From Paraspadella gotoi (taxonomy: Eukaryota; Chaetognatha), in the NCBI GenBank assembly GCA_051294375.1, contig CM119263.1:19806115-19870114 (forward strand): DNA of 64,000 nucleotides, given 5' to 3'. The stretch's first letter is position 1, and every line of letters starts with the position of its first letter. The notes beneath the pieces were generated by a model. The model was not told the DNA's origin and did not search any database. It was given only the letters and a program-made list of their open reading frames with translations. A program made the translations under genes and the position numbers. Of the stretch, positions 41,410 to 55,132 are shown in pieces.

Positions 41410-44400
41410 AGTGTATGTATTAAGGCGGAGTTCTGTAGTATAGATAACGTCAGAGTATCCCCGAGAGAACAAAATTTTAAAAAAATGGTTATAACATATT
41501 GGTTGTACCAATTTCATAACAAAATAAATAAATAAATATAAATTTAAATTATGGATTCTGGTAGAGCATAAAAAATATAATTACAAGATTTTTAAATTTT
41601 TATGTTTTATCAGTTAAAATTAGCAAAAACAATAAGAATTATGGTCTGATGATGATGATGATGATGATGATGATGAGTTTTGAGGATTTTCCTCTTATTT
41701 AACCAACTTATCATCGAAATATTGAAAAACGAATTATACTTTGTCAAGACAACTTTTTATGAGCTATCTCAATCCGTTCTTGAAAATAAAATTTTGAAAC
41801 CAAAATATTTTCATTGCCTATGCATTTATAAATATTTAACTGCTTCAATGTTTTACTATGCTTCACTAGTTAAAAAAATTATAGTAAAAATTTATTAAGT
41901 ATATAATGGAAAAAATAATTTTGTATTACAAAACTCTTAATGAAAAAAGTGACTAATTTTGGCCCGCCTTAGTATGTATATCTGTCACACAGTCACACCT
42001 AATTTATTTTTATCTTTCAAAAAAAATCGAAATTTCAACAATTTGATTCTTTGATTGAAAATTCTCATTTTGTAAAATGTGTCATAAAATGGCCCCATTC
42101 GGAATTCTCTTTGTCACTCGTCTGTTCAGCCTCTCGTCCATTCATCGGTTAATACGGAATCGCATGAGCGAATCTCCATTCATATTTTTTAACTATTAGT
42201 CTAATACAAATAATACAAACATCTTTTTTTTATCACCTGTTCATTGAAAAACTTTTTTCAGTTAATTTTGAAAGCTTAAAATTTAAAGCTTAATTTTTAA
42301 CAACAATGGAAAATAAAAAAAAACACTTCTTCAACGGATTTTTGGGCCTCGTTAAAACAAAAAGCTTTCAAGCAAATAAAGGATACAATGCCAAGTTCGC
42401 CTGAACGATACAATTACTGGTAGCCAACCATTGTTTGATGTTTTGACTAATGAAAAACAGGTTTTTACGAAGAAGTTAATTAGTTGAATTCAAACCTAGA
42501 TATTAATGTCTCCTTCAGAGCCGGCTATCGATGTCATCAGAGCATATGTATTTTATTTCTTAGATGACTGTGCGATTACAGTTTTGCATTTGAACATATT
42601 AAAATTAAACCAAAAAAAAACAACAAAAATCTGTTGGTGGTCTGGCGCCCTATGAAGTCGCTCTGTTTTTCACTCCTTAACAAGTTTTTAAGTATGACCC
42701 TCTCATACTCATAGTAACTAAAAAACCGTCGCGAACGAAAACTCCGTCAACAAAAATCTTAATTAATCTCTCTTCATACATAAAAATATAAGTCATTCCA
42801 GCTTATAGTAGTAAGTCGATTTTACTTTCCTTCCTCGCAAGATTCTTGGTCTGGCAACAAAGCCGACAACAAAACCGTTCGTCTGATCGCAATAAGAGAC
42901 TCAGCTACTTTATGCTTTTTCCAATGCGTCGTTGCATCTCCGTAAAACAATTTTTTACGTCGTTCGATGCATTGAATTCCACCCAAGTAGCAGCAACACT
43001 TGATATTTCTTATTGGTAGCAAAATGTCTTTACAAATGAAACTATCAAAAAATTAAAAAAAATAAAAACTGCAATTATTTTTAATGGTTATCATACAATA
43101 AATACTAGTCACTGCATTGTCTATACCGTGCCCGTACTTTTTTATTTTTTTCTATTTTTTTCCCTTTCATTGCGCTCATTCCAACCCAAAACGCATTAAC
43201 TGGATTATGGATGGTAATTTTTCACTTATACAATGGCGACGATGACGACAAGTACATCGACGACGACCATGTCGAACGCTAGGGCGATGACCACGACGAT
43301 AAGCGAGACAAAAGTCGATTTTCTTAGAGACGAGGATCCTTTTTTTTACTATTATTTCGTATATATAACCAAGTCCGTGCAAAAAAAGAAGACCAGAAAA
43401 CCTCTTCTTTCCATCTCGCTTGAGCTGGGGCGACGACGAAGACGACGACGACGACGACGACAACGACGACGACGACAACGACTGGAAAGACTCGACGCTG
43501 TTGAGAGCGAACGAAGGATGAAAACTGAGGACGACGACGACGACAACGAAGACGACGACGACGTGAAGTCGCGTCCGGTGAACGGCGAAGCTTCATAGAT
43601 CAAGAAAGAAACGCGACGCAACATCTCCATGACAACGAGGAGGAACGAAAACAAAGCAAAGGGGAAAAAAAAACAAAAAACTAAACGAAAAAAATCTGAA
43701 AAATGAAAATAAACAAAAGACCAAAACAAATAAAGACAGATGGTGGCTGAAAAACAAAACAGAAAATTGATGCGTCAAAACGTTGCCGTTGAATCGACGA
43801 GAATATAAACAAAACAGATGAATGAATCGAAGACAAAACAGCAAAAAAAAACAACAAAAAACACACAAAAGATTTAATTTTCCTTTTTGAATTTTGGACA
43901 GCACGAGATTAGTGATAATTGAGATAATTAAGCAAAAAAAAACAAAGGTAATAAATTTTAAAATTTAAACACGATAAATTCTGCGTACTCTTTTTTCCCC
44001 GAAAAACGGACAAAAACATCGCTATGTAACGCGTTTGCAAACTGTTATCCTCTTTGCCCTCAAAACACACGCTTCACATTAAAGCCTAAAATTCCCCTCG
44101 CAAAAAAAAATATGTTCCGCTTGACGCTCGCGCGAGTGGAAAGAAAAATCACGGGGGAATTTTCCAAAAAAATTTTTTTTCCTCTTACGAAATTTTTTTT
44201 TTAAATCCCCGAATTTACGCGAATACGAAAAAATAAGAAAATCATGAAATTGAATTTTCAAGGTTTTTTTCTTTTCCTTTTTCGCGTCGTTACGACGTGA
44301 ACGCGTTAACGTTTCCGGTCGCTAAACCAGGTAACCAGGTAACGAGGAAACACGGGTTTTTTTTTTATCCTCAAAATGGGTTTTGTTTCGGCCGAGGCGA

Positions 44401-44796
44401 CCTTCGAATATCGCGATGTACCTCTTTCAAACCTTTTTTTTTTTGATAGAGTTAATCGAGCCAAGGTTATGTTGGTAATCGTCATAACCAACTCAATCAA
44501 GCACGAGGAAAAAGTATGTCTTGAACACACAAAGGTGCCAAACATGTTTTGAATTATCTTTACGGTATCAAGAATATGGGACGCATGATCTTTAACTATC
44601 ACTCCCCTTACAAATGATTCTAATATATTCACTATTCATAGTAGTAACTTAGTAAGGTGTAACTTATTTATGCCAAATCCATTCATAAATTATAAAATTC
44701 GTTGGTTCTTAGGTTAAAAAAGATGATTTGACTTGATTTTTCTCAAACAGGCAAAACATTGTTTCCCTTGATTTCTTATCGCAATCCATGCTGAAA

Positions 44797-44836
<40 letters not shown>

Positions 44837-46925
44837 CCCGCGCATGTGCTCCTGCTCTCGTCATCATACTCTCTCCATCTCTCGTCATGTACCTCCGTCT
44901 CCATCGTCTCTCTGCTCTCCTTTCATCCTCTCTCTCTCTCTCTCTCCTCTTTTTCTCCATTCCGATTCCAATCAATACTAGTCTTCGCTTTCGTGTTCGA
45001 CGATAAAAACTTTATACTCACGCTATATGTTTTTTTTTTCGCAAAACTTAGCGCATGATTTATCGCTAAATCCTTCGCCGAATTTCACGTTTCTCAGACT
45101 TCGAACGAAATATTTAAACCTTGAGATACGAATTCCATTTTTCCAACTTATTTTCTCTGCCTTGGAGGTAATGATTTTTTTATTTCATTCTAATGACGCC
45201 TTCCGTTGAGTCATTTCGTATTTCAAACTTTTATGCAATATACTTCGATTTTCAAACCTTATAAAGCAGAGTTCTTTTTTTGTGGAACATTTCTAATTCT
45301 GATCACCATCAGTGTTAAGTATTTTATCAAATCTTATCCTCATACAAATTATTAACTTTTTTAAAAATTTAACTGGTAAATTGGTTAACTATGAGGTTTT
45401 CTTCAGAAGATAAAAATCTCAACGAAATCCATTTTCCTTCCTCCGATTTTGGAGGCCTGGGGCGAGTGGGGCGAAGCGGCGCGTTCTTGTTGAGTTATGG
45501 CGTCAATAAAACAGAGGAATTAAAGGGTTTTGAAGCCCCATTTATAACAGGGCGGCGACGAGCGGGAAAATCGATCCCGCCTTCGGCTGACGTTTTATCT
45601 CGGAACTTAATCGTCCTCGTTTCGTATTGAAATCGAGGGTGGGATTATGGAGGAAATTTTGAATTATAACGTGAAGGTTCTCGTTATTTAAAAGCTACTA
45701 TAGAATTTGGCGGAGGTAAATTTTTTCGTTTGTAAGTTTTAAGAAGTCAACTCCATGCACTTATTAAATTTCAAGTGATACTATCAAAAAATGTTAAAAA
45801 AGAGCTCCCTGGCTAAACTTACTCTTTGTTTTAAAAAAGTATTACTGAGATTATTACTAAAGCAATGAGACTGATGTGTTTAATTCTTAGCTCGATCTCG
45901 TCATAAACCGCGATGGAACGATTGTGAATCGTAAAGCCCTGGCAATGTCATCTACAACGTGATAAACTGTCTTTGGAGCTTAGACGCTAATTTAAAACTC
46001 AAGCATTGGATCTCGTTTCCTCAGAGGAAGAAGTCGAGTGAAAAAAGAGAAAAATGATGTCCGATAATTTAATTAAGCCGTCCTTTTATTCCTCCGCGGC
46101 GAATATTTAAAAATGCAAGACTGGAAGATGGTAAAAAATGCAGAGCTGATTTTTTTTTCTCTCTCTCTTTTATTTTGAATCAAGCTAACAGTTCAAAAGA
46201 AAATTCGTGAAACGTAAAACTCAAGTTTAACAGTTTGACGATTTTACAAATTGCCTCGTAAAAATTTTTCAGTTTCGAATCTCCTGTTTATGGTCGTCCA
46301 CGGTGGCCTAAGATTGAAAACTAATTCTTGGTTTGTGGATGTTGATTTCAGTCACTCGTGGCGACGCATAACAGTGATTTGCTCATTTTAACTGGTGGTT
46401 TATACCAAAATGGCTACCAGAATGTCTACAGAATACTGGTTAAAATACCAAAATGGCGCTCTTGTGTTCGTCATTCTTATCATATTTCTAGGTTCTGTCG
46501 GCCTCATCAATCTCTCTGACGGCGATTGTTGGTGGCGATTTTGTTCGCTTCGCTACTGATTATTCTTGACCATGAATTCGATGTGGATCAAGGAAGAATG
46601 ATTAATGTGGTTCCCGTTGCCTTGACGACTTTGGGGTTTGAGGACCGATCAATTCGAGTGTCTTGAATCATGTAAAACCCATTTTTGACTTTAACATCGG
46701 CGGAGGGTCATTAACATCTATAATAAAAAAGTACCATATATGACGACGTGAATAGCAAATGAAGAGAGACAGAAATTATACGAATTACATTTAATAATGT
46801 ACAATGGCAAATAAATCATAATAACGAGAAATAAGATCGAAATGTTTGAGCGTGTCTCCGTTTGTCCTCTAAGTCTGCTTTAAGAGCCACAAAGTCCATA
46901 GATTTGACCACAAAGTCTTTGGGGT

Positions 46926-47068
46926 CAGGAGATTCGCCGGGGAACTCATCAGGTCTTTGGCAAAGACCTGATGAGTTCCCCGGCGAATCTCCTGCGGGGA
47001 ACTCATCAAAGACCTGATGCCGGGGAACTCATCAAAGACCTGATGAGTTCCCCGGCGAATCTCCTGCG
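46926..47068. repeat. Perfect 34-bp-arm palindrome plus nested partial copies
   Basis: 46926-46959 is the exact reverse complement of 46961-46994 with a single base between (arm starts CAGGAGATTCGCCGGGG). Immediately after, 46995-47068 repeats pieces of the right and left arms (GGGGAACTCATC with GATGAGTTCCCC), forming at least one more hairpin. Extruded or transcribed, this would fold into a very stable stem. It could be a replication-slippage product or an assembly chimera. Confidence 0.9.
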
Positions 47069-47896
47069 AGTCTCATGCAAGATCACTGATTACAGAGAGA
47101 GAGAGATTCAGATCGCGAATCACGGGTGCAACTGATCAGCCAAAGGATGGTAGAAAAGGCCACTACACTACACACACAAAAATTCTAAAGAGTTTTTCGA
47201 TGGTTGGTGAACCATCGTCGGTATTGAGATGCGAGAATCAAGATGGCCGCTTCGAATCAGATGGGAATCGAAGCAATTCCAATTGGGAAGGGATTCCGCT
47301 CTCAAATATCATTAGCAGTTTAGATAGCTATCCGGCGGAAAAAGTAGCTCGCGAAACGAAGAAGTCATTGAGAACGCCATGAGATGAGATGGCTTCTCGC
47401 GGTCGAAAGGGCAATTACGATCAAGGTTTAAGGCTGACGATCTTGACGGTGATTGTTATATTTATTAGTGGTTAAACTTATTACTATATTATTATTTTCC
47501 CCTGGGCCTTGTAGATCGGTGAAAACGAATACGACGGTTATGATCAAGATACTCATTAATCACGTGACGGCGATGAATATAAAACGGTTTATTGGCCTAC
47601 AAAAGCTTATAAAGTACTGCGAAGGCCATCGCGAGCTTTACGGCGACATAGAAGGCAACTTGGATCGCGAGGTTCGGCGTTTAAAGGGCGAGAATGTTTC
47701 TTATCGAGGAGGAGGGGAAGGTGGTGTGAGATAAACGGGCGGAACGCTTGGACGAATCGGCGTTGTGGATCCGGCGCCGAGAAAATTCGGCACTGCATTT
47801 TGATCTTCGGCCGGATTCCGTTCGCCCGTTTTTTTCTGCTTCGCTGCTTCGATGACTTTTCTGGGTCGACGGATCTTTTTTCATCGGCCTTGAGGG

Positions 47897-48137
<241 letters not shown>

Positions 48138-49004
48138 GTTGACCCGGACAGATTCAGGTCGACCTGGGTCAACGCGGAAAGGCTCTGGTTGACCCAGGGG
48201 ACCCGGGCCGCGAGCGCCAAAAGCCGAAGAAACTGCATTCGATTTTCTCGGCAGTTTTTGTACCTTTTTTTTTTTTTGTTGCACTTTTTTTTGTTCTATA
48301 GGCGCTTCTTACTTGTAAATCATGAGGACCGCTTATCAGTCTCGCCATCTCGCTTCGCGGGCAGAGGAGCACAGTCAACGCTCGAGTTCGTCCTACGCTC
48401 ATAATTTTTTTTTTTTTAGACATCGTAACGCGTTGAGCCGGTCGAGCGATCCGAGTCGTCGTCCTCGTCACGTCCTCGTCACGTCAAGGCCGCCATGAGT
48501 GTGAAGAGTCATGACCGATTTTCCGAAGCACCTGGATTAATGAATTAATGAGTTCGTTCGAACCGGATTATGATAACGACTAGGCCATCAAAAAAAAAGG
48601 GGGGTGTGGGGGGGCGTGGGCTAGTGACTTTCCGTCTATGTTCGAGATTTTGTGGCCAAAAATAGAAGTTCGTTCGAGTTACGACGGAAAGGAGGAAATT
48701 TGACCAAGAATGATCATTTGTCTCTTTTCTGCTTTTGTGAGGTCTGCGAAAAGTTTTCAATTTTATGAAAAGCATGCGAAAAATTGACCTGAAAATTTCT
48801 CAATTAGAGATATAGTTGTTATTTTTAACTTCGACTTTTGTTTAAACTCCTCATTCATCCTTCTTTAAAAAAAAAAAAAACTTGAATTGAGTCTCGATCT
48901 TTTCAGTTTCAAAGTCGGAAAATGTTTTGACATTCTCCGCTTTGATGAGAGAGAGAAGCCAAACCCGAAAACCAGAAAAGGAATGAAAGAAAGAAAAAGG
49001 CGAA

Positions 49005-49051
49005 ACTCTCTCTCTTTCTCTCTCTTCTCCTTCTCTCTCTCTCTCTCTCTA

Positions 49052-49113
<62 letters not shown>
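49005..49113. repeat. Imperfect (CT)n microsatellite
   Basis: About 110 bp of CT with several interruptions. Confidence 0.9.
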
Positions 49114-49118
<5 letters not shown>

Positions 49119-49249
49119 CTTCCATTTTCGTCTCTCTTCCATTTTCCTTTGAGACGGACACAATATTCATCTTTATGGATCTCATTCGTGCTCCTCTCCT
49201 CTTACTTTAAGACATCTTCATCGTCGTTCTGGTCGTCGTCGTCTTCGTC

Positions 49250-49385
49250 TTAATTCCTGGTGTCTCCGTTGGCGTCGCTATTCTGTAGCATGAACTCGAG
49301 AGTTGACTGCGGCGGCAGCTGCATCATTCGCTCTGTCGACGTCATCCCCGCTGCGACTGCAACGCCCTCTCTATTCGAGAGTCGA
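49250..49385 (-). CDS. Probable terminal exon of an unknown minus-strand gene
   Basis: On the minus strand a strong acceptor (TTTTTTTTAATTCACAG) is followed by 45 codons to a TAA: RLSNREGVAVAAG, then MTSTERMMQLPPQSTLEFML and QNSDANGDTRN. It enters in phase 2. Codon bias agrees with other genes in the window. I found no upstream exon with matching phase. The plus-strand frame over the same bases is shorter and has a weaker donor. Confidence 0.4.
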
Positions 49386-49519
49386 CTGTGAATTAAAAAA
49401 AAATGGAAAGCGTCTCACTAGCTACGGCGGGCCTTTGAGTCATTTGCAGTCTGGTGAATACAAAAAGAAGAAGAGAGAGAAAGAGAGAAAGAAAAAAAAA
49501 GAAAAAAAGAGAGATATAG

Positions 49520-49550
<31 letters not shown>

Positions 49551-50061
49551 TTGAGCGTTTTTTAAGGCTGATTTCAGCGCAAATATTTTTGCTCCATTTC
49601 CTGTCTCTCAAAATTAGAAGCACTAGGTCGAAAAAAACTCAAGGGGTTTAACCTAAAAATGTTTACTTAAATTAATATTTTAAACAAATAATTTTTTTCC
49701 CATCAGTATATTTTCGACTGTCAGTTGTTGGAAAAACTAGTAATGAGATCATCTAAGTAAATAGAGGAAGAAAAAGAAAAAGAGCTAAAAGTAACTTAAC
49801 AGTCGGTCGCTTTAAAAATGACCGAGCCGAGCCACTTTTTTTTTTCTTCCCCTTTTTTTTTCTCGTTTTTACGTTGGCATTGTTCTTCGTCCATGACTTC
49901 GTCTGGCTCTCCCCCATCTTTCTTCTCTCCTACCCTCTTTCGCGTTGTATCTTCATGCTCTCAATCTCTTAACGGGATTGCCAATGCTAGAAAAGCGGAT
50001 TGATTTATCTTTTTCCATCGCCCCGCTTCTTGGCCCGGAACTTCTCTTTTCTTTTTCCCAG

Positions 50062-50215
50062 TCTCGGTGCCGGATGGAAATCCTCTGCTCCGGCGGCGCC
50101 CGGTCGCCGGGAACGCAGCGGCGCCAGCGCGTTAGCCTCGCATTATATGTCGGCGCCGTTTTTGGACGACGACGACGACAACGACGACCCGAGAAGAACA
50201 ATGTCCAAACGATGA
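50062..50215 (+). CDS. Possible terminal exon with Asp-rich end
   Basis: Acceptor CTTTTTCCCAG, then 50 codons to TGA: LGAGWKSSAPAAPGRRERSG, ALASHYMSAPFL, a run of Asp and PRRTMSKR. An AATAAA follows at about 50285. The opposite strand is open too (about 147 codons ending at 49953), so the strand is not certain. No partner exon found. Confidence 0.35.
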
Positions 50216-50698
50216 TGGCAACCTCGCCTTTGACGTCGAGTTGAGACCGAAAGAAGAACTCATTTCTAACGTACCGCGAAGGCAATAAATATACAAGGAC
50301 GAACGAACCCCGACGGCCATTGACGACGACTCCGACGAAGGCAAACAAATTATAATAAACAAAAGGGAATAAACGAAAAATACTTTTCCTCGTCAATTTT
50401 CTAGTTCGGTCAGTTCGTCTTAATCTCGTCCGATTGATTGATAATCGATATTAGCTGTAGACGGAAGCATGCTTCAGTTAAAAAGGATTACTTTTGAGAA
50501 ATGTTTTTCAGCACAATGTTAATGTATTATTGGTTCTTTTGAAATATAAAACGTCTGTCATCAAACCTCAGAATCGAATGTTTTATGCCCTAAAATTCCC
50601 TTCTTTCTGTAAATTAATTTCTTGACTGGGAACAAAGTGTTTTGATCTTGATCCTGAGGTCTCAACTTTTTCCGATTCCATTTTTTTCGGCGATCATT

Positions 50699-50822
50699 TC
50701 TTTCCTTTCCTTCGCTTTCCTTTCATATGTTTCACCCGCGTTTTTTTTTTCTTTTTCGTTTCTTTCCTTTCCTTCCCTTTCCTTTCATATGTTTCACCCG
50801 CGTTTTTTTTCCTTTTTCGTTT
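50699..50822. repeat. 62-bp tandem duplication, pyrimidine-rich
   Basis: Two near-identical units containing TTTCATATGTTTCACCCGCG, 62 bases apart (50721 and 50783). Confidence 0.8.
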
Positions 50823-51079
50823 CTTTCCTCATTTATCTTTTTCCTTTCTGTTTTCTTTCAATGTTTTTTTCTCCTGAGGAAATAAAAATATCCTCAATTA
50901 TTTCCCCAGCCCCCTTTCTCTGTATCGCTTATTTTTTCTCTCTCTCTATTTGTTTTCTCCTTTTACTTTTGTATCTCTCTATCTAGCTCTCGATTTTTAG
51001 TCTACACTTGGTTTTTTCCCTTTCTCGGATTGTTTCCCTAGCTCTCTATCTCTATATCGCTTTTTTTCTCTCTATTTTG

Positions 51080-51084
51080 TTCTC

Positions 51085-51156
<72 letters not shown>

Positions 51157-51158
51157 CA
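51080..51158. repeat. Imperfect (CT)n microsatellite
   Basis: About 80 bp of CT with TTCT interruptions. Confidence 0.9.
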
Positions 51159-51952
51159 GTTCTACATTTAATTTTCTCCTTTCCTCCGATTTATTTTCTT
51201 TCCCTCGGATTGTTTGCATGCTTCTTCCTCCAATCTTCCTCCACCTCTCTTCTCGTTCGCTCGCTCCTCCTCTTCCTCTTCCTCCACCTGCTCCTTCTTG
51301 TCCCTTGGAACTGATTGACGTCTTCTCGAATCGTGGAACAGGCCGCTAACAGTTGTTGTCGTCGTCGTCGTCGTCGTCGTCACCTTACGGTCATCGACGC
51401 AAAATATGAAAAGAATTCCGGGTATGGGAGGTCAGGGATTTTGCGCATCAGGGACTTAAAAACGACATTAATGCCTTTTTTTTTACATGGTTGACTTTTT
51501 AGCGTTTATAATGTTTATATTTTTAATGATTCTATTTACCTATATACGTATATATTTCTGGAAAGCGCGATTCCTTTCCTTAATTCATCCGCCTTTTTAT
51601 TAGTAACTTCTGTTTCTCCATTTAAAATGATCAAATATTCAAATCCTAAATATTTAAATATTTAAGATTTAAATATTTAAATATTTAAATTTTAAATCTT
51701 TAAATTTTCTTCTCTTCTCGATCTTTTAAACGTTAAATCTTGTTAAATCGGCGATATTCGCGAAGAAATAAAAATCGAAAGGAAGTTTTGATAAATTGAT
51801 TTCTCCAAACCGCATTTTCATAACTCGGCTTCTGTTTCGTTCATTCATTTTATAAAAGCGAAGAGATTAACCGAAATTCGAAAAAAAAACCGCGCGTGCC
51901 CGGAATTCGTGGATCTGGCGACTCGGACCCTCTCTCCAAGACGCGAGGTCAT

Positions 51953-51977
51953 NNNNNNNNNNNNNNNNNNNNNNNNN
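51953..51977. other. Assembly gap (25 N)
   Basis: A run of 25 N. A GC-rich, possibly coding piece lies directly to its left (51890-51952), open in several frames. Confidence 0.95.
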
Positions 51978-52085
51978 TCACATCAACCCCGCCCTGCCCC
52001 CCACTCCTCCCTTCCTTTCTCCCAAACTTTCATACCTTCACGGTTTCAATGCCAGAGCCTACGTGTTTTAAGGGGAGATCCTTAC

Positions 52086-52235
52086 CTCGACTTTTCCTAC
52101 CGAGAGCGCCGCGGAAGTGAAAATGAACGTTGATTTTACGTGCATTTGAAGCGCCGATCCGTCGGCGGGCTCTATCCGGCTTTCACGCCAGGCGGACCTC
52201 GCGTGCGAGCCCGAAAGCAGAAAATCTGTTTGCAT
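52086..52235 (-). CDS. Possible first coding exon of a minus-strand gene
   Basis: ATG at 52235 opens exactly 50 codons to a consensus donor GTCGAG/GTAAGG. The peptide is MQTDFLLSGSHARSAWRESR, then EPADGSALQMHVKSTFIFTS and AALSVGKVE. An in-frame stop lies shortly upstream, so the ATG or a nearby acceptor must open it. The plus strand is also open here. Downstream exons would lie across the assembly gap. Function unknown. Confidence 0.3.
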
Positions 52236-52323
52236 CGCGTCGTTCGCCCTTCAAAGGCCTCGCGCGTGGCCAGAGAACGGGCGTTTCTTTAAAAAAAAAA
52301 ATAGTCGCTGCCCGCGCCTCCGT

Positions 52324-52324
<1 letters not shown>

Positions 52325-52383
<59 letters not shown>

Positions 52384-52440
52384 AGAGAGAAGAGAGAGAT
52401 GAGCAGAGAGAGAGAAAAGAGAGAGAAAAGAGAGAGGAGA
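52325..52440. repeat. Imperfect (GA)n microsatellite
   Basis: About 115 bp of GA with interruptions. Confidence 0.9.
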
Positions 52441-54169
52441 GCGAGAGCGCAAAGGTGTTTTTGACGTCTTTCATGGCGGATGTAAAATCTCCCATTAGCA
52501 TCGGAATAATCACCGAAAAAAACCCTCTTTTCTTTTTAACAGCTCTCTTCTCCTCTCTCTCTACTTCTCGACTTTCTTCTTTTTTCTTTTTCTTCTCCCT
52601 TCTTTCAAACCTCTCCTTCTCCTTCTCTCCTTCTTTAAAAAATTATCTCTTCTCTCCTTCTTTCCCGCGATTTTTTTTTCTTCATTATCCATTTATTTCC
52701 TCCCTTATTTTTTTCTCCGGGGTCGCTTTCTTTCTTCTCTTTAGGCACTCCTTAGATTTTGCGACGCGCCGCTCCCTCTCGCCCGTCCGCCCCTCTTCCG
52801 CCCCCAAGTCTTTTTAAAAACAAACTCTTCCCCAGAGGGCGTTTTCGCGTCGTCCTTCCTGTTGCGTCGTTCGTTTCCCATGGCGACTTCTGTCTCGCGA
52901 CCAAAATTGCTCACTTTCCCTTTTTTTTCGCCGATTGGTTTTATTGCCGAATGAAAGCTACTGGGCGCCTAGAGCCCTCTGGGGGAAATGTATATAAATG
53001 CAGTCAAAAAGATTTAAAAGCCAAACACGTTTATATATATTTGGTGTTTATAAACTACAAATTTGTTCGTTCAGAATAATATGGAATTTGATATCGTTGG
53101 TAATTTCTAATTAAGATTAAACTTAAGTTAAGGCGTAGAACTTTATTTTTTTAAATACGTAACAAAAGAAAGAAATAGAATTAAAAAAAAAGAAAAACCA
53201 AACTCAGTATCCCTTTCTATCTACCCCGAGTAAGACAGTTTCCTTCCCATGATTGCATCTCCTCGCCCAGTTCACCTCCTTCGCATTCGAGATGCATTTT
53301 TGAAAAAAGCTGCATCTACCGAACTCACGGTTTTTTTTCGCGAGAAAGCGATAAAATTCAGTCGCGGCTTTCTAATGCGCGCGGACGCGTACTTTCGTTA
53401 TGAGGTCGGAAAGAAAATTACGAGAATATAGCATATTAGGAAATAATCGTCACCTATCTCTCATAAAGTCGCGCTCTTTCCTCTCTCTCCTCACGTCGGT
53501 CTTCATTGCTCCATTCGCCTTCTCTCTCCTCGAGGCATCTCACCCACTCCTATCCTCTCTCTGATCTCCACTCGCCTGCTTGTGTACACGTAAGCGCTGA
53601 GATGATTCCCCGACGACGACGCACGCACGCACCGACGAACGTTCAGACGATCGACCGCAAGTCCGAAGGAAAAAAGAACGGCTTTCAGTAACTTTTTACG
53701 CCCGCCGAGGGCATAAGGGGCGGGGTGCTTTCGGAAAGTGATGGCGCCCGTGACCAGGAATGGAACAGGAAGGGAAGAGGACGCCGGACTCGAGTGAAAA
53801 AAAAAATGGCTTGCGATCGGTGATGGAAGAGAATGAGGGTGCGAGGGTGGACCGACAGGGGGGGAAGGGAGCGAATCGGGGCAAAGTAGGCTCCAAAGAG
53901 AAATCTTTGAAGAATAAGGAGGCGCGAATTTAGGAGAAGACTCATTTAAGTTTTCGTCCGACTATAACAGTCTGAGTTTTTGAATTGAAAAAAGCTGAGG
54001 TGAGCGAACACACAAACAAACAAAAGCTCGCATTATAAAACTTTGGCGAAACGAGAGAGGCGAGCGTCGAAGCAGAGATGATTGTTTAAAAGGACAACGA
54101 ACGAACTTCGCGTATATCATTTCCAGGTCATCGAGGGATCGGGGACTGAATGGGGGGGGGGGGAGGTCA

Positions 54170-54310
54170 GTCATATCTAATCGCCCCGGGCGAAAGGGAG
54201 CCGTACGTCGCCGTCAGAAAGCTGCGTCGGAGAAGGCGGCGGCTGCGTTTCTCGACGGCGTCGGCCGGAGAATCGTGCGCCGCCCGTTATCCGACGTCTG
54301 GCGCCGCTGA
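54170..54310. other. GC-rich island open in several frames on both strands
   Basis: A GC-rich 140-bp block in AT-rich surroundings. On the plus strand, frames read EREPYVAVRKLRRRRRRLRF and QKAASEKAAAAFLDGVGRRI. On the minus strand one frame follows a good acceptor (GAGTTATTCAG) with GARRRITGGARFSGRRRRET. It may be an exon, but I cannot choose strand or frame. Confidence 0.3.
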
Positions 54311-55029
54311 ATAACTCGGAGGGAGAGAAGAGGCTGAAAAGCCGATGGGGGAGAGAGAGAGCCAGAGAAGAGAGAGAGAGAGAGAGATAGAGAGAAGTTA
54401 TTGACGAAATAGAGGCGGAGAGAAAATTGACAATCGATTCTATGCCTGGCGAGGACGTTGGATCTGCTGGCATTGCAAAAACAAAGCGATTACAAGATGT
54501 GATGCCCTAATTAGTTCGAATAACTAAAAATTTTTGCTTAAAAATAATTAACAACTGCTTTTCCTAGTATCGCGTTAAGTGTCGATCGTCCTCGTTTTAA
54601 GATTCTTCTCATAGTTTTTTAAGTGAATCCGCTTTCTGAATCCTTACCCTCCAGGGAACACTTTCTCGTAGAACAAGATCCGTTTCTAATACAGTGAACT
54701 CTTCTTTCAAAGCAAGATTCCTACTTAAAGAGAATTCGCTTTTAGCACTAATTCATATTTTTCACATAGGGAATATACGCTTTCTTAGGATAAATCAAGT
54801 TTGTCCCAAACCAATTCCCCATTTCTTAGAAGTACCTAAATATCTCCTTCCGTGAATCAATCATCTCATCTCCCTCTCGAGCGGGGATTTCGCTTCTCCA
54901 TCTTCGTCCCCGTCGTTTCCGGTAGAAAATCCTCTTCTGGCGAAGAATTCGTCTCACGATTTCGCCGCCAACGAAGCTGGAATGGTGAATTATCCCGAGA
55001 ACCGAGGCGAAAATATATAGTTGAGCAGC

Positions 55030-55132
55030 CTCTCTCTCTCGTCTCTCTCTCCTCTCTCTCTCTCCTCTCTCATCTCTCTCTCATCTTGTCCTCATCCTCT
55101 CTCTCTCTTCTCTCTCTATCTCTCTCTCTCTG
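55030..55132. repeat. Imperfect (CT)n microsatellite
   Basis: About 100 bp of CT with ATCT and TCCT interruptions. Confidence 0.85.

Noticed and set aside
49303-49554. Plus-strand frame over the proposed minus-strand terminal exon
   Set aside because: Runs into Lys/Glu/Arg repeat sequence; the minus strand has the better acceptor and stop.
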